In this document: positions 1-10,818 of the stretch, in pieces
How the letters are laid out: the number at the start of each line of letters is the position of its first letter
How positions within the stretch are numbered: position 1 is the first letter of the stretch
NCBI RefSeq assembly: GCF_040537815.1
Contig: NZ_JBEWSZ010000001.1
Span: 2,170,001-2,234,000 of the forward strand
From: Mesorhizobium shangrilense
GTDB taxonomy: Bacteria; Pseudomonadota; Alphaproteobacteria; Rhizobiales; Rhizobiaceae
DNA: 64,000 bases
Direction of reading: 5' to 3'
Program-made: the position numbers and the translations under genes
Notes under the pieces: generated by a model
The model's input: only the letters and a program-made list of their open reading frames with translations
Told to the model about the DNA's origin: nothing
Databases searched by the model: none

Positions 1-246
1 GTACTGGGAGCGTTCGTCACGGAGCACGCCGAAAACAGCTTTCCCCGCCTGCCGGTGCGCGCCGGCGAAAACATCTTTATTGCCGTCACCGGTTTCGTCA
101 GTGCCGAGGCCCATTCCGGCCATGAGGCCGCCCTTACCGCCTTACCCGAATGGCAGGCGTTTGCGCAGGCAGCCCAACCGAACCTCGCAAAGCCAACCGA
201 GTTCTTGCGGCTGTCCCCAACATCGCGGTCATTGCTGGGTCGATGA
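1..246 (+). CDS. NIPSNAP-like protein, C-terminal fragment
   Basis: This is the last 81 codons of a gene whose start lies left of the window, and the frame is open from base 1. The readable part contains the segment FPRLPVRAGENIFIAVTGF and ends with PTEFLRLSPTSRSLLGR. That layout (paired residues before a conserved Arg-Glu/Gly-Glu-Asn stretch, then a closing LRLxPTxRSLL) resembles the C-terminus of small NIPSNAP/dimeric alpha-beta barrel proteins common in rhizobia. Their biochemical role is mostly unknown. It is convergent with the cupredoxin gene that follows. Family assignment is from pattern memory only and the N-terminal half is not visible. Confidence 0.55.
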   Translation, partial: VLGAFVTEHAENSFPRLPVRAGENIFIAVTGFVSAEAHSGHEAALTALPEWQAFAQAAQPNLAKPTEFLRLSPTSRSLLGR

Positions 247-288
247 CCGGCAGCCGACCCCCTCCAGGCAGCAGCCGTCCAGACTCTG

Positions 289-786
289 CTAAGGGGTAAC
301 CGTGAACTCCGTCCACATGCCGGCGTCGAAGTGACCGGGCACGTTACAGATGAGCAGGTATTTACCTGGTACGAGAGTGACGGTAAGCGCCCCCGACTTG
401 CCCGGGTCCAGCTCTGAAACCTCTCCCTTGTCGCCGGCCTTGTCCTCATCAACCCGGTTCTCGTTGCCGATGTAGGGAAGCGGCTTCCCCGGGGCGGCAA
501 GATACATCACGATCATCTCGTGGACGGTATCCTTGGAACTGTTCTTGACCTTGAAGGTGACTTCACCCGCCTTCACCGTTGCCGGCGAAGCCTTCATCCC
601 CATCGTTGCCTTGGTGGCGTCAAGACCCGGCGTCGCATAGGAAAAGCCCATCGGCATGGTCATGTCCGATCCCTTGTCCCACAGCGAGACTTGGACAAAA
701 GTGGCGGCGAGCGACGAGCTTGCGCCGCCCGCCATCATGACCACAGCAGCGAGCGATAGCGCGCTGGTTCTCAGCATCTTTTGCAT
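289..786 (-). CDS. Periplasmic cupredoxin, Met-rich
   Basis: A 165-aa blue-copper-like protein, probably an electron carrier or copper-binding protein of the periplasm. Residues 1-28 form a signal peptide ending in SLAA. The type-1 copper ligands are all visible: His89 (TVHEM), Cys147, His152 and Met157 in a C-x4-H-x4-M arrangement near the end. A Met-rich stretch (DMTMPMGF, then ATMGMK) lies between the signal peptide and the cupredoxin fold and might bind extra copper. The ATG at 786 is preferred because GGGAG lies a few bases upstream; an in-frame start 12 codons earlier lacks this and would lengthen the signal peptide. It stands alone, divergent from fumC. The partner enzyme is not apparent. 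Confidence 0.85.
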   Translation of the reverse strand: MQKMLRTSALSLAAVVMMAGGASSSLAATFVQVSLWDKGSDMTMPMGFSYATPGLDATKATMGMKASPATVKAGEVTFKVKNSSKDTVHEMIVMYLAAPGKPLPYIGNENRVDEDKAGDKGEVSELDPGKSGALTVTLVPGKYLLICNVPGHFDAGMWTEFTVTP

Positions 787-822
787 GTCGATCTCCCAAA
801 GCCGTGAGCGCTCCCTCGACAA

Positions 823-1129
823 CCGATCCAGAATTGGCCGACCGAGTTAGAACCCACCAAGCGGTGAGCGACACCAATCGCACGCACATCGACATGAGAC
901 CTTGCGCTAAATCAAACAGAGCGCGGCGGCGCGCGGGATCGCGTCATGATTCATTGAGGCCGCCTTGGCGCAACGTGGTATCCGGCTCGCCGTCACCGCC
1001 TATACAGCCGGGTGAGGAAGCAGGGGCTACCCCTTCAACCGATTTGCATCGTTCCGATGTGTATTCTCTGCTTGAAGCCATTTGTGCAACGCGATACGCC
1101 CTTGCCGACTTCGACAAGGAGAGACCTTC
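823..1129. other. Intergenic region between cupredoxin and fumC
   Basis: This 307-base gap separates the divergent cupredoxin and fumC genes and must hold both promoters. Small open frames cross it, but none has a convincing ribosome binding site or recognisable protein. I see no RNA gene, clear operator or terminator. Confidence 0.5.
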
Positions 1130-2527
<1,398 letters not shown>

Positions 2528-2538
2528 CGCGATCCCGA

Positions 2539-2558
2539 GAAAGCCGGCGTCGGCTTTC
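2539..2558 (+). repeat. Small hairpin after fumC
   Basis: GAAAGCCG-GCGT-CGGCTTTC forms an 8-bp stem with a 4-base loop 11 bases after the fumC stop. No T-run follows, so it may stabilise the 3' end rather than terminate transcription. Confidence 0.5.
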
Positions 2559-2583
2559 CGGCCGGATATGCGTCCAAAGAAGT

Positions 2584-2630
2584 ATATGGGGCGGTCGGCG
2601 ATCTTGCGCCGGACGCCCCATATCATTTTT
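2584..2630 (+). terminator. Rho-independent terminator of fumC
   Basis: ATATGGGGCG at 2584-2593 pairs perfectly with CGCCCCATAT at 2614-2623. An inner CGGCG/CGCCG helix (2596-2600 with 2607-2611) extends it, and five T residues follow at 2626-2630. This is the strongest terminator near fumC. Confidence 0.85.
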
Positions 2631-2799
2631 GGGTGGTAGAATTTCCTCGCCTCGCCATGGCGAGCGACAAGAATTTGGCGCCCGTTCGGCGATCACGGGA
2701 ATGGACCGCCTGTGAACAATGTGTCGCCGTATCAGCGGCTTTGGTGAACAGTCGACATCGTTTATCTGATTGGCCATCAAACCCATTCGGAGCACCAAA

Positions 2800-3222
2800 A
2801 TGTCCATCAACACTTCCATCGCCGGCGCCGGCACAGCATCCAACAGCTCTGTCACGATCCTGCTGGGCCGCATCCTGCTTTCCGTCATTTTCCTGCTTTC
2901 CGGCTTCGGCAAGCTCACCGCCATTTCCGGCACCGCCGCCTATTTCGGCGGCCTCGGCCTGCCGGCCCCGACCGTAACGGCGGTTGTCGTCGGCCTGATT
3001 GAATTGCTCGGTGGCCTCGCCATCCTCACCGGTTTCCAGACCAGGTCCGCCGCCTGGGTGCTCGCGGTCTTCACAGTCGCCACCGGGCTGGTCGCGCACA
3101 CTGGCTGGGCCGACCAGATGCAGATGATCCAGTTCCTCAAGAACCTCGGCATCACCGGCGGTTTCCTGCTGCTGGCTTCATCGGGTGCCGGCGCCTATTC
3201 GATCGACGCCAAGCGCGGCTAG
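2800..3222 (+). CDS. DoxX family membrane protein
   Basis: A 140-aa protein with four hydrophobic segments: roughly residues 18-38 (ILLGRILLSVIFLLSGFGKL), 48-70, 75-95 and 110-130. The GFGKL motif after the first segment and the FGGLGLPAP turn are typical of DoxX/DoxD-like proteins. These are small inner-membrane proteins often linked to redox or oxidative-stress functions but with poorly defined roles. The ATG at 2800 has GGAG just upstream; a TTG 10 codons earlier is less likely. A second DoxX gene lies just downstream after a terminator. Confidence 0.85.
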   Translation: MSINTSIAGAGTASNSSVTILLGRILLSVIFLLSGFGKLTAISGTAAYFGGLGLPAPTVTAVVVGLIELLGGLAILTGFQTRSAAWVLAVFTVATGLVAHTGWADQMQMIQFLKNLGITGGFLLLASSGAGAYSIDAKRG

Positions 3223-3246
3223 GCCATACATTCAATTCGCTGAATC

Positions 3247-3278
3247 AAAGGCGGCGCGGAATTTTCCGCGCCGCCTTT
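3247..3278 (+). terminator. Rho-independent terminator between the two DoxX genes
   Basis: AAAGGCGGCGCGGAA at 3247-3261 pairs with TTCCGCGCCGCCTTT across a very small loop, and the downstream arm runs into TTTT. The long GC-rich stem with T-run separates the two doxX-like genes transcriptionally. Confidence 0.85.
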
Positions 3279-3379
3279 TCGTTGTCCATACATGTGTCCC
3301 AGTCTGCCGTTTCCTGCCAAGATCGCAGCGTTGGAATGGGCAACAGGGCCAGCCGGCCCGATCGACAACGGAGGTGACC

Positions 3380-3784
3380 ATGCCCCGCAACGTGGTGCTT
3401 TTGCTTTCCCGATTGCTGTTCGCCGCCCTGTTCATTCCTTCCGGCTTCCATGCACTTTCCGACATTCCCGGCACGACCAGCTATTTCGCGGGCCTTGGCC
3501 TGCCGCTACCAATGCTCGCAGCCTGGGGAACGGGGCTGTTCGAGTTGATCGCCGGGCTGCTCATCCTCGCCGGCCTCAAGACGTCGATCGCGGCATTGCT
3601 GCTCGCCGCGTTCTGCATCATGGCCGGCTTCATCGGCCATTATGGCCAAGGTGGCGATGACCCGATGCTGACGTTCCTGCATTCGCAGATGCTGATGAAA
3701 GACATCGCCACCGCCGGCGGCTTTCTGGCACTGGCGATGGCAGGGGCCGGAGCCTTTTCGATCGACGGCCGCGGTTCGACCTGA
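3380..3784 (+). CDS. DoxX family membrane protein
   Basis: A 134-aa four-helix membrane protein of the DoxX family, related to the gene just upstream. It has the same opening (LSRLLFAALFIPSGFHAL) and the same YFAGLGLPLP turn. The start is ATG 3380, with the strong Shine-Dalgarno GGAGGTGA at 3370-3377; an in-frame upstream extension of 65 codons runs through the terminator and is rejected. It is convergent with ppx. Its role is not predictable beyond a small inner-membrane protein possibly tied to redox metabolism. Confidence 0.85.
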   Translation: MPRNVVLLLSRLLFAALFIPSGFHALSDIPGTTSYFAGLGLPLPMLAAWGTGLFELIAGLLILAGLKTSIAALLLAAFCIMAGFIGHYGQGGDDPMLTFLHSQMLMKDIATAGGFLALAMAGAGAFSIDGRGST

Positions 3785-3808
3785 ATCCGGCGAACTCGAC
3801 GGTGGACG

Positions 3809-5344
3809 CTACTTGACCGATACGCTCGGGCCGCCCTCGACGGCCAGCACCAGCCGGCGGTTCGTGATCCGTGCCAGTTGCGCCAGGCGGCCTGCGGGGC
3901 GCTCGCCATAGAGGTCGGCCAGCGATGCCGGCAGCACCAGGGCGAGCACGCCGTTGCCGCGGCTTTCCCATTTCAGCCGGGGCATGGTGCCTGGCATCGA
4001 TGCCGTCAGCAGGTAGACGACGCGCATCATCGCCGCCAGCATGCGCGCACGTTCGAGATAGCGCGGTGTCGCCAGCGCCTTGATTTCCGGAGCGATGGCC
4101 TCGTTGAAGATGCCATCGTGGCGATAGGCATTGGTCAGCGCCAGGAAAGCGCGGCCGGGATGGTCTACGCCGTAGAAGGACGCGTGGGCGATGATGTTGA
4201 GCGACTGCCTGCCGCGATATTCGGGGTGCGCGCGCCAGCCAATATCGGCAAGCAGTGCCGCCGCCTGACGATAGCGGGCCTCGTCTTCGGTCTCGTCGAT
4301 GCCGAAGGCGGCAAAGGTTCTGCCCGTCCATTCGACAAGCTCATGCGCATGGGTGACCGAGCGCGAACGCAGTCGTGCGAGTTCTTCCGAGGCCGAGATC
4401 AGCGGATCGGCCTTTTGCTCGGCCTCGTCGAGCAACGAATAGAGAAACCCCTCGCGCACGCCCAGTGCCGAGACGATGATCTTCGACGGCTGCATCGCCG
4501 CCATGATTTCCTGCAGCACGATGGCGCCGTAGGGCAGCAGCGAGCGGCGGTTCTTGGACACGCCTTCGATGCCCTTGACCTTCTCGATCTCGCCCTTCGC
4601 CACCTGCCGGAGAAAATTGGCAGCGCTTTCGATGCCGATCTCGTAGTGGTGCATGACACCGAGAGGATAGTTGGTCATCTCCATGTGCAGTCTGGCGAGG
4701 TTTCGCCAGGTGCCGCCAACCGCGTAGAAGGGCCTGCCCTGCCCGCCTTTCAGCAGCTTGGCCTTCGCCAACTCGTCGCGCGCGATCTTGGCCGCCTGGG
4801 TGAGCGAATTCTTCGCCATGTCCTGCAGGCGCAGGCCACCCAGCGGCAGCGTTATGCCGTCTCCGATCGCTTCACCATTGACGTCAACCAGCTCGAGGCT
4901 GCCACCGCCCAGGTCTCCGGCGATGCCATTGGCGGGGTGAAAGCCGGAAATGACGCCGAGCGCCGAATAATAGGCCTCCTGACGGCCGCTGATCACGCGA
5001 ATCTCGGTCTTGAGCACGTCCTCGGCCCGATGGATGAAATCGGGACCGTTGACCGCCTCGCGGGCAGCGGCGGTCGCCAGCACATACATATGTTCGGCGC
5101 CGGCCTGGTCCGAAAGCGCGCGGAAGCGCCGGAACTCCTCCATCGATCGCGTCACCGCTTCCGGGTCGAGCTTTCCGGTCGAAACGATGCCGCGACCGAG
5201 CCCGGCCAGCATCTTTTCGTTGAACAGCATGGTCGGTGAGCGCGCCAGCCCCTCATAGACGACGAGGCGGATCGAGTTCGAACCGATGTCGATGATCGAC
5301 AGCGGTCGGCGGTCCTGAAGCCGGCCTTGTGATGCTGAAATCAT
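3809..5344 (-). CDS. ppx: Exopolyphosphatase / Ppx-GppA phosphatase
   Basis: Member of the Ppx/GppA family (511 aa), expected to cleave terminal phosphate from inorganic polyphosphate and possibly pppGpp. The N-terminal ASKHA fold is recognisable: SIIDIGSNSIRLVVYEG at about residues 16-32 (phosphate-1 loop) and GDLGGGSLELV near 143-153 (phosphate-2 loop). The C-terminal part is an all-helical HD-like region. Its ATG overlaps the ppk stop by one base (TGATG), so ppk and ppx are translationally coupled and probably antagonistic enzymes of one polyphosphate cycle. Length is normal for the long alphaproteobacterial form. Confidence 0.93.
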   Translation of the reverse strand: MISASQGRLQDRRPLSIIDIGSNSIRLVVYEGLARSPTMLFNEKMLAGLGRGIVSTGKLDPEAVTRSMEEFRRFRALSDQAGAEHMYVLATAAAREAVNGPDFIHRAEDVLKTEIRVISGRQEAYYSALGVISGFHPANGIAGDLGGGSLELVDVNGEAIGDGITLPLGGLRLQDMAKNSLTQAAKIARDELAKAKLLKGGQGRPFYAVGGTWRNLARLHMEMTNYPLGVMHHYEIGIESAANFLRQVAKGEIEKVKGIEGVSKNRRSLLPYGAIVLQEIMAAMQPSKIIVSALGVREGFLYSLLDEAEQKADPLISASEELARLRSRSVTHAHELVEWTGRTFAAFGIDETEDEARYRQAAALLADIGWRAHPEYRGRQSLNIIAHASFYGVDHPGRAFLALTNAYRHDGIFNEAIAPEIKALATPRYLERARMLAAMMRVVYLLTASMPGTMPRLKWESRGNGVLALVLPASLADLYGERPAGRLAQLARITNRRLVLAVEGGPSVSVK

Positions 5345-7542
5345 CAGGCGGACGCTGCCGCGTTCTTCTTGCGGCGCTTGAACTGCGCGATGCGCTTCGG
5401 CGCATGCGATTTCAGCGCGTCACCCCGTCCCGACAGGCTCGGATTGGTCATGAAATATTCCTGCGCGTTGAACGGTTCCTCGCCTTCCTCCAGCACGACA
5501 CGACGGGAGGTCCCATCCGCCAGTACGTCGAAACTCTGCTGGTTGTCCATGATGTTGCCCAGCATGATCTGGCCCAGGATCTGTTCATGCACAGTTGGGT
5601 TGGTGATCGGCACCATGGTCTCGACACGGCGATCGAGATTGCGCGGCATCAGGTCGGCCGAGGAGATGTAGACGATCGCATCGTCGGACGGCAGGCCATG
5701 GCCGTTGCCGAAACAATAGATGCGGCTGTGCTCGAGGAAGCGACCGACAATCGACTTCACCCGGATGTTCTCGGAGAGACCCGGCACTTGCGGCCGCAGG
5801 CAGCAGATGCCGCGCACGACCAAGTCGATCTCGACACCGGCACGGCTGGCGTCATAGAGCGCGTCGATGATGATCGGATCGACGAGCGCGTTCATCTTCA
5901 TCCATATGCGCGCCGGCCTGCCCTCCAGCGCATGAGTGACCTCGTCGGAAATGTGCTTGAGGATGCGGCTTCTCAGCGTGAAGGGCGAGATCGCGATCCG
6001 CATTTCGTCGGTCGGCTCGGCGTAGCCGGTGATGAAGTTGAACAGTTGGGCTACATCGCGCGCGATCGTCGGATCGGTGGTGAAGAAGGACAGGTCGGTG
6101 TAGATGCGCGCGGTGACCGGGTGGTAGTTTCCGGTGCCCAGATGGACATAGTTGCGCAGCCGGCCATCCTCGCGCCGCACCACCAGCGACATCTTGGCGT
6201 GTGTTTTCAGTTCGAGGAAACCGAACACGACCTGCACACCGGCGCGCTCGAGATCGCGCGCCCAGCGGATGTTGGCTTCTTCGTCGAAGCGCGCCTTGAG
6301 CTCGACCAGTGCCGTCACCGACTTGCCGGCCTCGGCCGCATCGACCAGCGCACGCACGATCGGGCTGTCGTTGGAGGTGCGGTAAAGCGTCTGCTTGATC
6401 GCCACCACTTCCGGATCGGCCATGGCCTGACGCAGGAACTGCACCACCACGTCGAATGATTCGTAAGGGTGATGGACGACGATGTCCTTCTCGCGGATGG
6501 CGGCAAAACAGTCGCCGCCATGCTCGCGGATGCGTTCGGGAAAGCGCGGATTGTAGGGCGTGAACTTCAGATCGTCGCGGGCGACCGAGACGATCTCGGA
6601 AATCTGGCTGAGCGCCAACGGGCCGGTGAGCACGCTGATGCGACTTGACGAGACGCCGAGTTCGCCGGCGACGAAGTCGCGCAGTTCGGCCGGCATCAGC
6701 ATGTCGAATTCGATGCGGATGACCGAGCCGCGGCGGCGGCGCTTCAGCGCCGTTTCGAACAGCCGCACGAGATCCTCGGACTCCTCCTCGACCTCGATAT
6801 CACTGTCGCGAATGATGCGGAACGTGCCTGAGCCCTTGACCTCGTAGCCGGGAAACAGCTTGCCGATATAGAGTCCGACGGCCTCTTCCAACGGAATGAA
6901 GCGGACATGGTGTTTGCGGTCGGGCAAGCGGATGAAACGCTTCAACGCCACCGGCAAGCGCAGGAGCGCGCTCATCTCCTCGCCATTTTTGCGGTGCCGC
7001 AATTGCAGCGCCATTGAGAAACCGAGGTTGGGGATGAACGGGAACGGATGCGCCGGATCGATCGAGAGTGGGGTCAGCACCGGAAACACCTGGTTCTGGA
7101 AGTGGTCCTCCAGCCAGGTCTTCTCGTCCTTGGTCAGCGCATCGCGGGTGATGGTTTCTATGCCTTCCTTGTTGAGCAGCACGGTCAGCGCCGAAAGGCT
7201 CTTCTGCTGGTCCTCCTGCAGGCGCTCGACCTCGCGCAGAAGCTGTTCGAGCTGTTGCTCCGGCGTGCGGCCATCCGGGCTTTTCAGCGCGATGCCCTCG
7301 CGAACCTGACCGGCAAGGCCCGCGACGCGCACCATGAAGAACTCGTCGAGATTGGCGGCCGAGATCGACAGGAAGCGGACCCGCTCCAGCAGTGGATGAT
7401 GGGTGTTCAGCGATTCCTCGAGAACGCGCCGGTTGAACTGCAGCCAGGAAAACTCGCGGTTGACGAAACGGTCCGGGTTGCCTTCGGGGCTCGCCACCTC
7501 CGCATTGATGAATTCGCTCTGCACCGGCTTCAGTTCGTTCAT
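5344..7542 (-). CDS. ppk: Polyphosphate kinase 1
   Basis: Polyphosphate kinase (732 aa) that transfers the gamma phosphate of ATP to growing polyphosphate at the inner membrane. The autophosphorylated histidine is His448 (KTHAKMSL) and the second catalytic histidine is His605 ([11 protein letters not shown]). The N-terminal domain opens with [15 protein letters not shown], as expected. The start ATG at 7542 has AGGA upstream; a start six codons earlier is possible. It is first in a coupled ppk-ppx operon. An upstream palindrome and two CTGTC half-sites could mediate control. Confidence 0.95.
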   Translation of the reverse strand: MNELKPVQSEFINAEVASPEGNPDRFVNREFSWLQFNRRVLEESLNTHHPLLERVRFLSISAANLDEFFMVRVAGLAGQVREGIALKSPDGRTPEQQLEQLLREVERLQEDQQKSLSALTVLLNKEGIETITRDALTKDEKTWLEDHFQNQVFPVLTPLSIDPAHPFPFIPNLGFSMALQLRHRKNGEEMSALLRLPVALKRFIRLPDRKHHVRFIPLEEAVGLYIGKLFPGYEVKGSGTFRIIRDSDIEVEEESEDLVRLFETALKRRRRGSVIRIEFDMLMPAELRDFVAGELGVSSSRISVLTGPLALSQISEIVSVARDDLKFTPYNPRFPERIREHGGDCFAAIREKDIVVHHPYESFDVVVQFLRQAMADPEVVAIKQTLYRTSNDSPIVRALVDAAEAGKSVTALVELKARFDEEANIRWARDLERAGVQVVFGFLELKTHAKMSLVVRREDGRLRNYVHLGTGNYHPVTARIYTDLSFFTTDPTIARDVAQLFNFITGYAEPTDEMRIAISPFTLRSRILKHISDEVTHALEGRPARIWMKMNALVDPIIIDALYDASRAGVEIDLVVRGICCLRPQVPGLSENIRVKSIVGRFLEHSRIYCFGNGHGLPSDDAIVYISSADLMPRNLDRRVETMVPITNPTVHEQILGQIMLGNIMDNQQSFDVLADGTSRRVVLEEGEEPFNAQEYFMTNPSLSGRGDALKSHAPKRIAQFKRRKKNAAASA

Positions 7543-7566
7543 GGTTCCTGCTCTTCCCACCAGCTC

Positions 7567-7582
7567 AGCCGGTTAACCGGCT
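7567..7582. promoter_or_regulatory. Perfect 16-bp palindrome upstream of ppk
   Basis: AGCCGGTTAACCGGCT is a perfect palindrome 25-40 bases upstream of the ppk start. It could be a dimeric-regulator operator or a leader hairpin. The bound factor is unknown. Confidence 0.4.
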
Positions 7583-7686
7583 TAACTTATCCTCTGACAG
7601 GGTTTTGCGACAGTTTCATTTCATCGATCTTGCAAAGAGATGGGTTATGATCCAGATGCAGACGATCGAAGGCCAAGGAGACGATG

Positions 7687-7932
7687 ATGGCAGGCGGTTC
7701 CATTCCCCATTTCCAGAACGATGCGGGCCATCCGGCGATCGACATCGGCGTCAAGGAATTCATGTGCACCGGCGCCAACCCGCCTTTCGACCATCCGCAT
7801 GTGTTTCTCGACATGGGCGACGACAACGAAAAGGTCTGCCCCTACTGCTCGACGCTCTATCGCTATTCGCCGAAGCTCAGGGCAACCGAGACATCGCCCG
7901 CAGGGTGCCTGTACATCGACCAGGCAGCCTGA
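7687..7932 (+). CDS. Zinc-finger (CHCC) protein, NDUFS6-like
   Basis: An 81-aa protein of the zf-CHCC type, related to the mitochondrial complex I zinc subunit NDUFS6. The zinc ligands are Cys27, a His at 36 or 38 (FDHPHVF), Cys51 and Cys54 (CPYC), with the typical sequence KEFMCTGA before and CSTLYRY after. In alphaproteobacteria such proteins help complex I assembly or stability and lie outside the nuo operon. Two tandem ATGs exist; the second, at 7687, is better spaced from AAGGAG at 7675-7680 and matches homologues starting MAxGxIPHFQND. The monooxygenase gene follows after 18 bases. Confidence 0.87.
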   Translation: MAGGSIPHFQNDAGHPAIDIGVKEFMCTGANPPFDHPHVFLDMGDDNEKVCPYCSTLYRYSPKLRATETSPAGCLYIDQAA

Positions 7933-7950
7933 TTCGGCACGGCTGACCCA

Positions 7951-9183
7951 GTGGACGACACGAAGTTCCGGCAGATCATCATCGCCGGGGCCGGCATAGC
8001 CGGACTGACCGCGGCACTTGCTTTCGCCAAGCGCGGCTATCCGGTTAAACTGATCGAGCAGGCACAACGCCTCGAAGCCGTCGGTGCGGGCATCCAGCTT
8101 TCGCCCAACGCAACGCGAATCCTTCGCCAACTTGGCGTGCTCGACAAATTGCTGCAGGCCGCGGTTCGGCCGGACGCGGTCGTGCTCAAGGATGCCGCAA
8201 CACTGCGGGAACTGGGGCGTGTACCGCTTGGGCAGGACGCCGAAGCGCGCTGGCAGGCCCCCTACCTCGTTGCCCACCGCGCCGATCTGCAGGATGCCCT
8301 GATGGCATCGGCCGCCGAGGCAGCCGGCATCGAGATCATAACAGGCGCGCGCGTTACCGATGTCGCGACAGCCCGCGACGGCATTGCAGCGACGGTTGAG
8401 ACCGCGTCCCAAACCCATAAGACCGAAGGCTTCCTGCTGGTCGGCGCCGATGGCGTCTGGTCATCCATCCGGGGGCGGGTTTCGAACAAAGCTTCCAGCA
8501 CAAGCCGGTTCTCAGGCGAGCTGGCGTGGCGTGCCACGATCGGCGCCGATAGCGTTGCGGGCAAAGCATTCGCGGCCGTCGGTGTCGTCAATTGCGTGAC
8601 CACATTCCTGCATCGCGGCTTCCACATGGTCGCCTACCCCGTCAGCAAGGGCGCTGCGTTCAATCTGGTGGCCTTCACCAAGGGCGAGCGCATCGCAGAG
8701 GGTTGGTCCGGTGCCGCTGATCCAGCAATCCTCGCCAAAGCCATGCGAGGCACGGCGCCTGGGCTAATCCGGCTGGTCGAAGACGCCGGTAAGTGGATGG
8801 CCTGGCCGATCCACACTGTCGACCAGCAACAGCCCTGGACGACGCCAGAAGGAATTGCTCTGATTGGTGATGCCGCGCATGCGATGACGCCATTCGCGGC
8901 GCAGGGCGCGGCCATGGCGATCGAGGATGCCGCGACGCTCGCCGAGTGCCTGGCCACCTTCCCCACTGATCCGGCAACGGGCCTTCGCGTCTGGGAAAAC
9001 TTGCGGCGGCCGCGTGTCGCCAAGGTTGCCCGTCGCGGCGCCCTCAATCACCTCGCCTGGCACGCCACCGGTCCTGTGGCGATTGCCCGCAATCTGTTCC
9101 TGAAGATGCGCTCGCCGGAGAAACTGGCGGCCGATCTGGACTGGCTTTACGGCTGGCAACAGCAGAAATTCATCCGGCGTTGA
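7951..9183 (+). CDS. FAD-dependent aromatic monooxygenase
   Basis: A 410-aa single-component flavoprotein monooxygenase of the salicylate/3-hydroxybenzoate hydroxylase type, expected to hydroxylate an aromatic acid using NAD(P)H and O2. The Rossmann dinucleotide motif is IIIAGAGIAGLTAALAFA at residues 9-26. The conserved GADGVWSSIR motif is in the middle. The second FAD motif GDAAHAMTPFAAQGA follows later. It starts with GTG at 7951, 18 bases after the zinc-protein stop, so the two may be co-transcribed although no functional link is obvious. The substrate cannot be inferred from the sequence. Confidence 0.85.
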   Translation: MDDTKFRQIIIAGAGIAGLTAALAFAKRGYPVKLIEQAQRLEAVGAGIQLSPNATRILRQLGVLDKLLQAAVRPDAVVLKDAATLRELGRVPLGQDAEARWQAPYLVAHRADLQDALMASAAEAAGIEIITGARVTDVATARDGIAATVETASQTHKTEGFLLVGADGVWSSIRGRVSNKASSTSRFSGELAWRATIGADSVAGKAFAAVGVVNCVTTFLHRGFHMVAYPVSKGAAFNLVAFTKGERIAEGWSGAADPAILAKAMRGTAPGLIRLVEDAGKWMAWPIHTVDQQQPWTTPEGIALIGDAAHAMTPFAAQGAAMAIEDAATLAECLATFPTDPATGLRVWENLRRPRVAKVARRGALNHLAWHATGPVAIARNLFLKMRSPEKLAADLDWLYGWQQQKFIRR

Positions 9184-9212
9184 ATGCCGTATGTCGGCCT
9201 GCTGACGCGGCG

Positions 9213-9881
9213 TTAATTGTAAAGCCGCATCGACAGGCCGAGCGAAACCGGCAGCGGATTCCACCAGCCGGTGCGCAGACCGGCGGTTCGTAGCGCCGCC
9301 GCCGTCCAGGTGTTGCAGCCGACCAGCGCGTTGAAATGACCGTTGGCTTCGAAGAAGCCATCGAAATTCGAGTATTTAGCGTTCTCGATATGGATGGGGC
9401 CGTTCGGCCCCTGCTGGAAACTCGCCTCGATGAAATCGAGCAGCGCCGCGAACCGGTCCTCGCCGATGTCGAAGCCGGCAACATCGGGATGAGGCTCCGA
9501 GATATCGCCGGCGACATCGACATGCATGACTGAGGTATCGACAGTCAGGGCCTTCATCACCGGCACGGCCTTCAGTTCCGACCAGGTCGGCGTCTCCAGA
9601 TAGAAGGCGCGGCCGCCCCAGCCAAAGACGATGTAGCGGACTTCCGGCATGTCGGTGGGAATGCCGCCATCGATCAGGAAATGGAAGCGCTGTCGCACGC
9701 TGTCATCAACAGGAATCGCGATGTCGGTGTGGATGGGGTTCTTCAATACCAGGATATGACGCGTCGCTGTGGGTTTGTCGCCGGCTGTTGCCCAGAGCGG
9801 TCGCGGCACCAGCGTGCCCAGCGTCACCGCGAGCACTGCAACGATCAGCGCAAGGCCAAGAAACCGTGCCAGCTTTTTCAT
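9213..9881 (-). CDS. TIGR02117 family (DUF2459) protein
   Basis: A 222-aa exported or membrane-anchored protein resembling the TIGR02117/DUF2459 family of unknown function. It has an N-terminal hydrophobic segment (KLARFLGLALIVAVLAVTL), then the family-like stretches HTDIAIPV, YIVFGWGGRAFYLETPTW and FNALVGCNTWTAAALRTAGL. The Cys in CNTW and the His in HTDI are candidate functional residues. I chose the ATG at 9881, which places the signal anchor at the N-terminus; an ATG 12 codons earlier would add a charged leader. It is convergent with the monooxygenase gene. Confidence 0.8.
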   Translation of the reverse strand: MKKLARFLGLALIVAVLAVTLGTLVPRPLWATAGDKPTATRHILVLKNPIHTDIAIPVDDSVRQRFHFLIDGGIPTDMPEVRYIVFGWGGRAFYLETPTWSELKAVPVMKALTVDTSVMHVDVAGDISEPHPDVAGFDIGEDRFAALLDFIEASFQQGPNGPIHIENAKYSNFDGFFEANGHFNALVGCNTWTAAALRTAGLRTGWWNPLPVSLGLSMRLYN

Positions 9882-9945
9882 GAATGGCGGCCCTGCGAAC
9901 GCATCCTGGCGCGACATCGACCGCCCGCCCCTGCTATCGATACGC

Positions 9946-9981
9946 AAAAGAGCCCGGCGCTGTTTCAGCCGGGCTCTTTTT
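9946..9981. terminator. Terminator at the end of the aap operon
   Basis: AAAAGAGCCCGGC pairs with GCCGGGCTCTTTTT around a short loop. Reading leftward from aapP it follows the stop by about 15 bases and ends in a T-run on the minus strand. The T-run on the other strand means it could act in both directions. Confidence 0.85.
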
Positions 9982-9995
9982 AATCATCGACAGAT

Positions 9996-10799
9996 CTAGT
10001 GCAGGATCTGCGACAGGAACAGTTTCGTGCGCTCATGGCGCGGATGGTCGAAGAACTCGGCCGGCGTGTTCTGCTCGACGATTTGGCCCTGATCCATGAA
10101 GATCACCCGGTTGGCGACCTTGCGGGCAAAGCCCATTTCATGGGTGACACACAGCATGGTCATGCCCTCTTCGGCGAGGCCGACCATCGTCTCCAGCACT
10201 TCCTTGATCATCTCCGGGTCGAGCGCCGAGGTCGGCTCATCGAACAGCATGATGCGCGGGTTCATGCACAGCGAGCGGGCAATCGCCACGCGCTGCTGCT
10301 GACCACCGGAAAGCTGGCCAGGATATTTGTTGGCCTGTTCGGGAATCTTGACGCGCTTGAGGAAATGCATGGCGATTTCCTCGGCCTGCTTCTTCGGCGT
10401 CTTGCGCACCCAGATCGGCGCCAGCGTGCAGTTTTCCAGGATGGTCAGGTGCGGAAACAGGTTGAAGTGCTGGAACACCATGCCGACCTCGCGGCGCACC
10501 TCGTCGATCTTCTTGAGATCGTTGGTGAGCTCCTTGCCGTCGACGATGATCTTGCCCTTCTGGTGCTCTTCCAGCCGGTTGATGCAGCGGATCATCGTCG
10601 ATTTGCCCGACCCCGACGGGCCGCAGATGACGATGCGCTCGCCGCGCATGACCTTCAGGTTGATGTCCTTCAGCACATGGAACTCGCCATACCATTTGTG
10701 CATGGCGATGATATCGATGGCGACATCGGTGGTTGAAATCTGCATCTTGGCGGCGTTGACCTTGATCTCTTCCGCGCTGACTGCATTTTCTATGGCCAT
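9996..10799 (-). CDS. aapP: General L-amino-acid ABC transporter, ATP-binding protein
   Basis: ATPase of the Aap polar amino-acid importer (267 aa), acting at the cytoplasmic face of the inner membrane. Walker [10 protein letters not shown] is at residues 60-68, the Q-loop [10 protein letters not shown] near 108-117, the signature LSGGQ at 163-167 and Walker B LFDEPT at 185-190, followed by the switch His in VTHEMGFA. It is the last gene of aapJQMP on the minus strand, 19 bases after aapM, and is followed by a terminator. In Rhizobium the Aap system takes up many L-amino acids and affects nitrogen exchange in symbiosis. Confidence 0.96.
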   Translation of the reverse strand: MAIENAVSAEEIKVNAAKMQISTTDVAIDIIAMHKWYGEFHVLKDINLKVMRGERIVICGPSGSGKSTMIRCINRLEEHQKGKIIVDGKELTNDLKKIDEVRREVGMVFQHFNLFPHLTILENCTLAPIWVRKTPKKQAEEIAMHFLKRVKIPEQANKYPGQLSGGQQQRVAIARSLCMNPRIMLFDEPTSALDPEMIKEVLETMVGLAEEGMTMLCVTHEMGFARKVANRVIFMDQGQIVEQNTPAEFFDHPRHERTKLFLSQILH

Positions 10800-10818
10800 T
10801 TAGAAGGTTCCCTATTTT

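Noticed and set aside
3878..5239. 453-codon frame antisense to ppx
   Set aside because: Reverse complement of a conserved gene, low-complexity composition.
7590..7620. Canonical PhoB box upstream of ppk
   Set aside because: The two CTGTC half-sites are 13 bases apart, not the 11 expected, and the second half-site ends CAGAGG; kept only as a weak finding.
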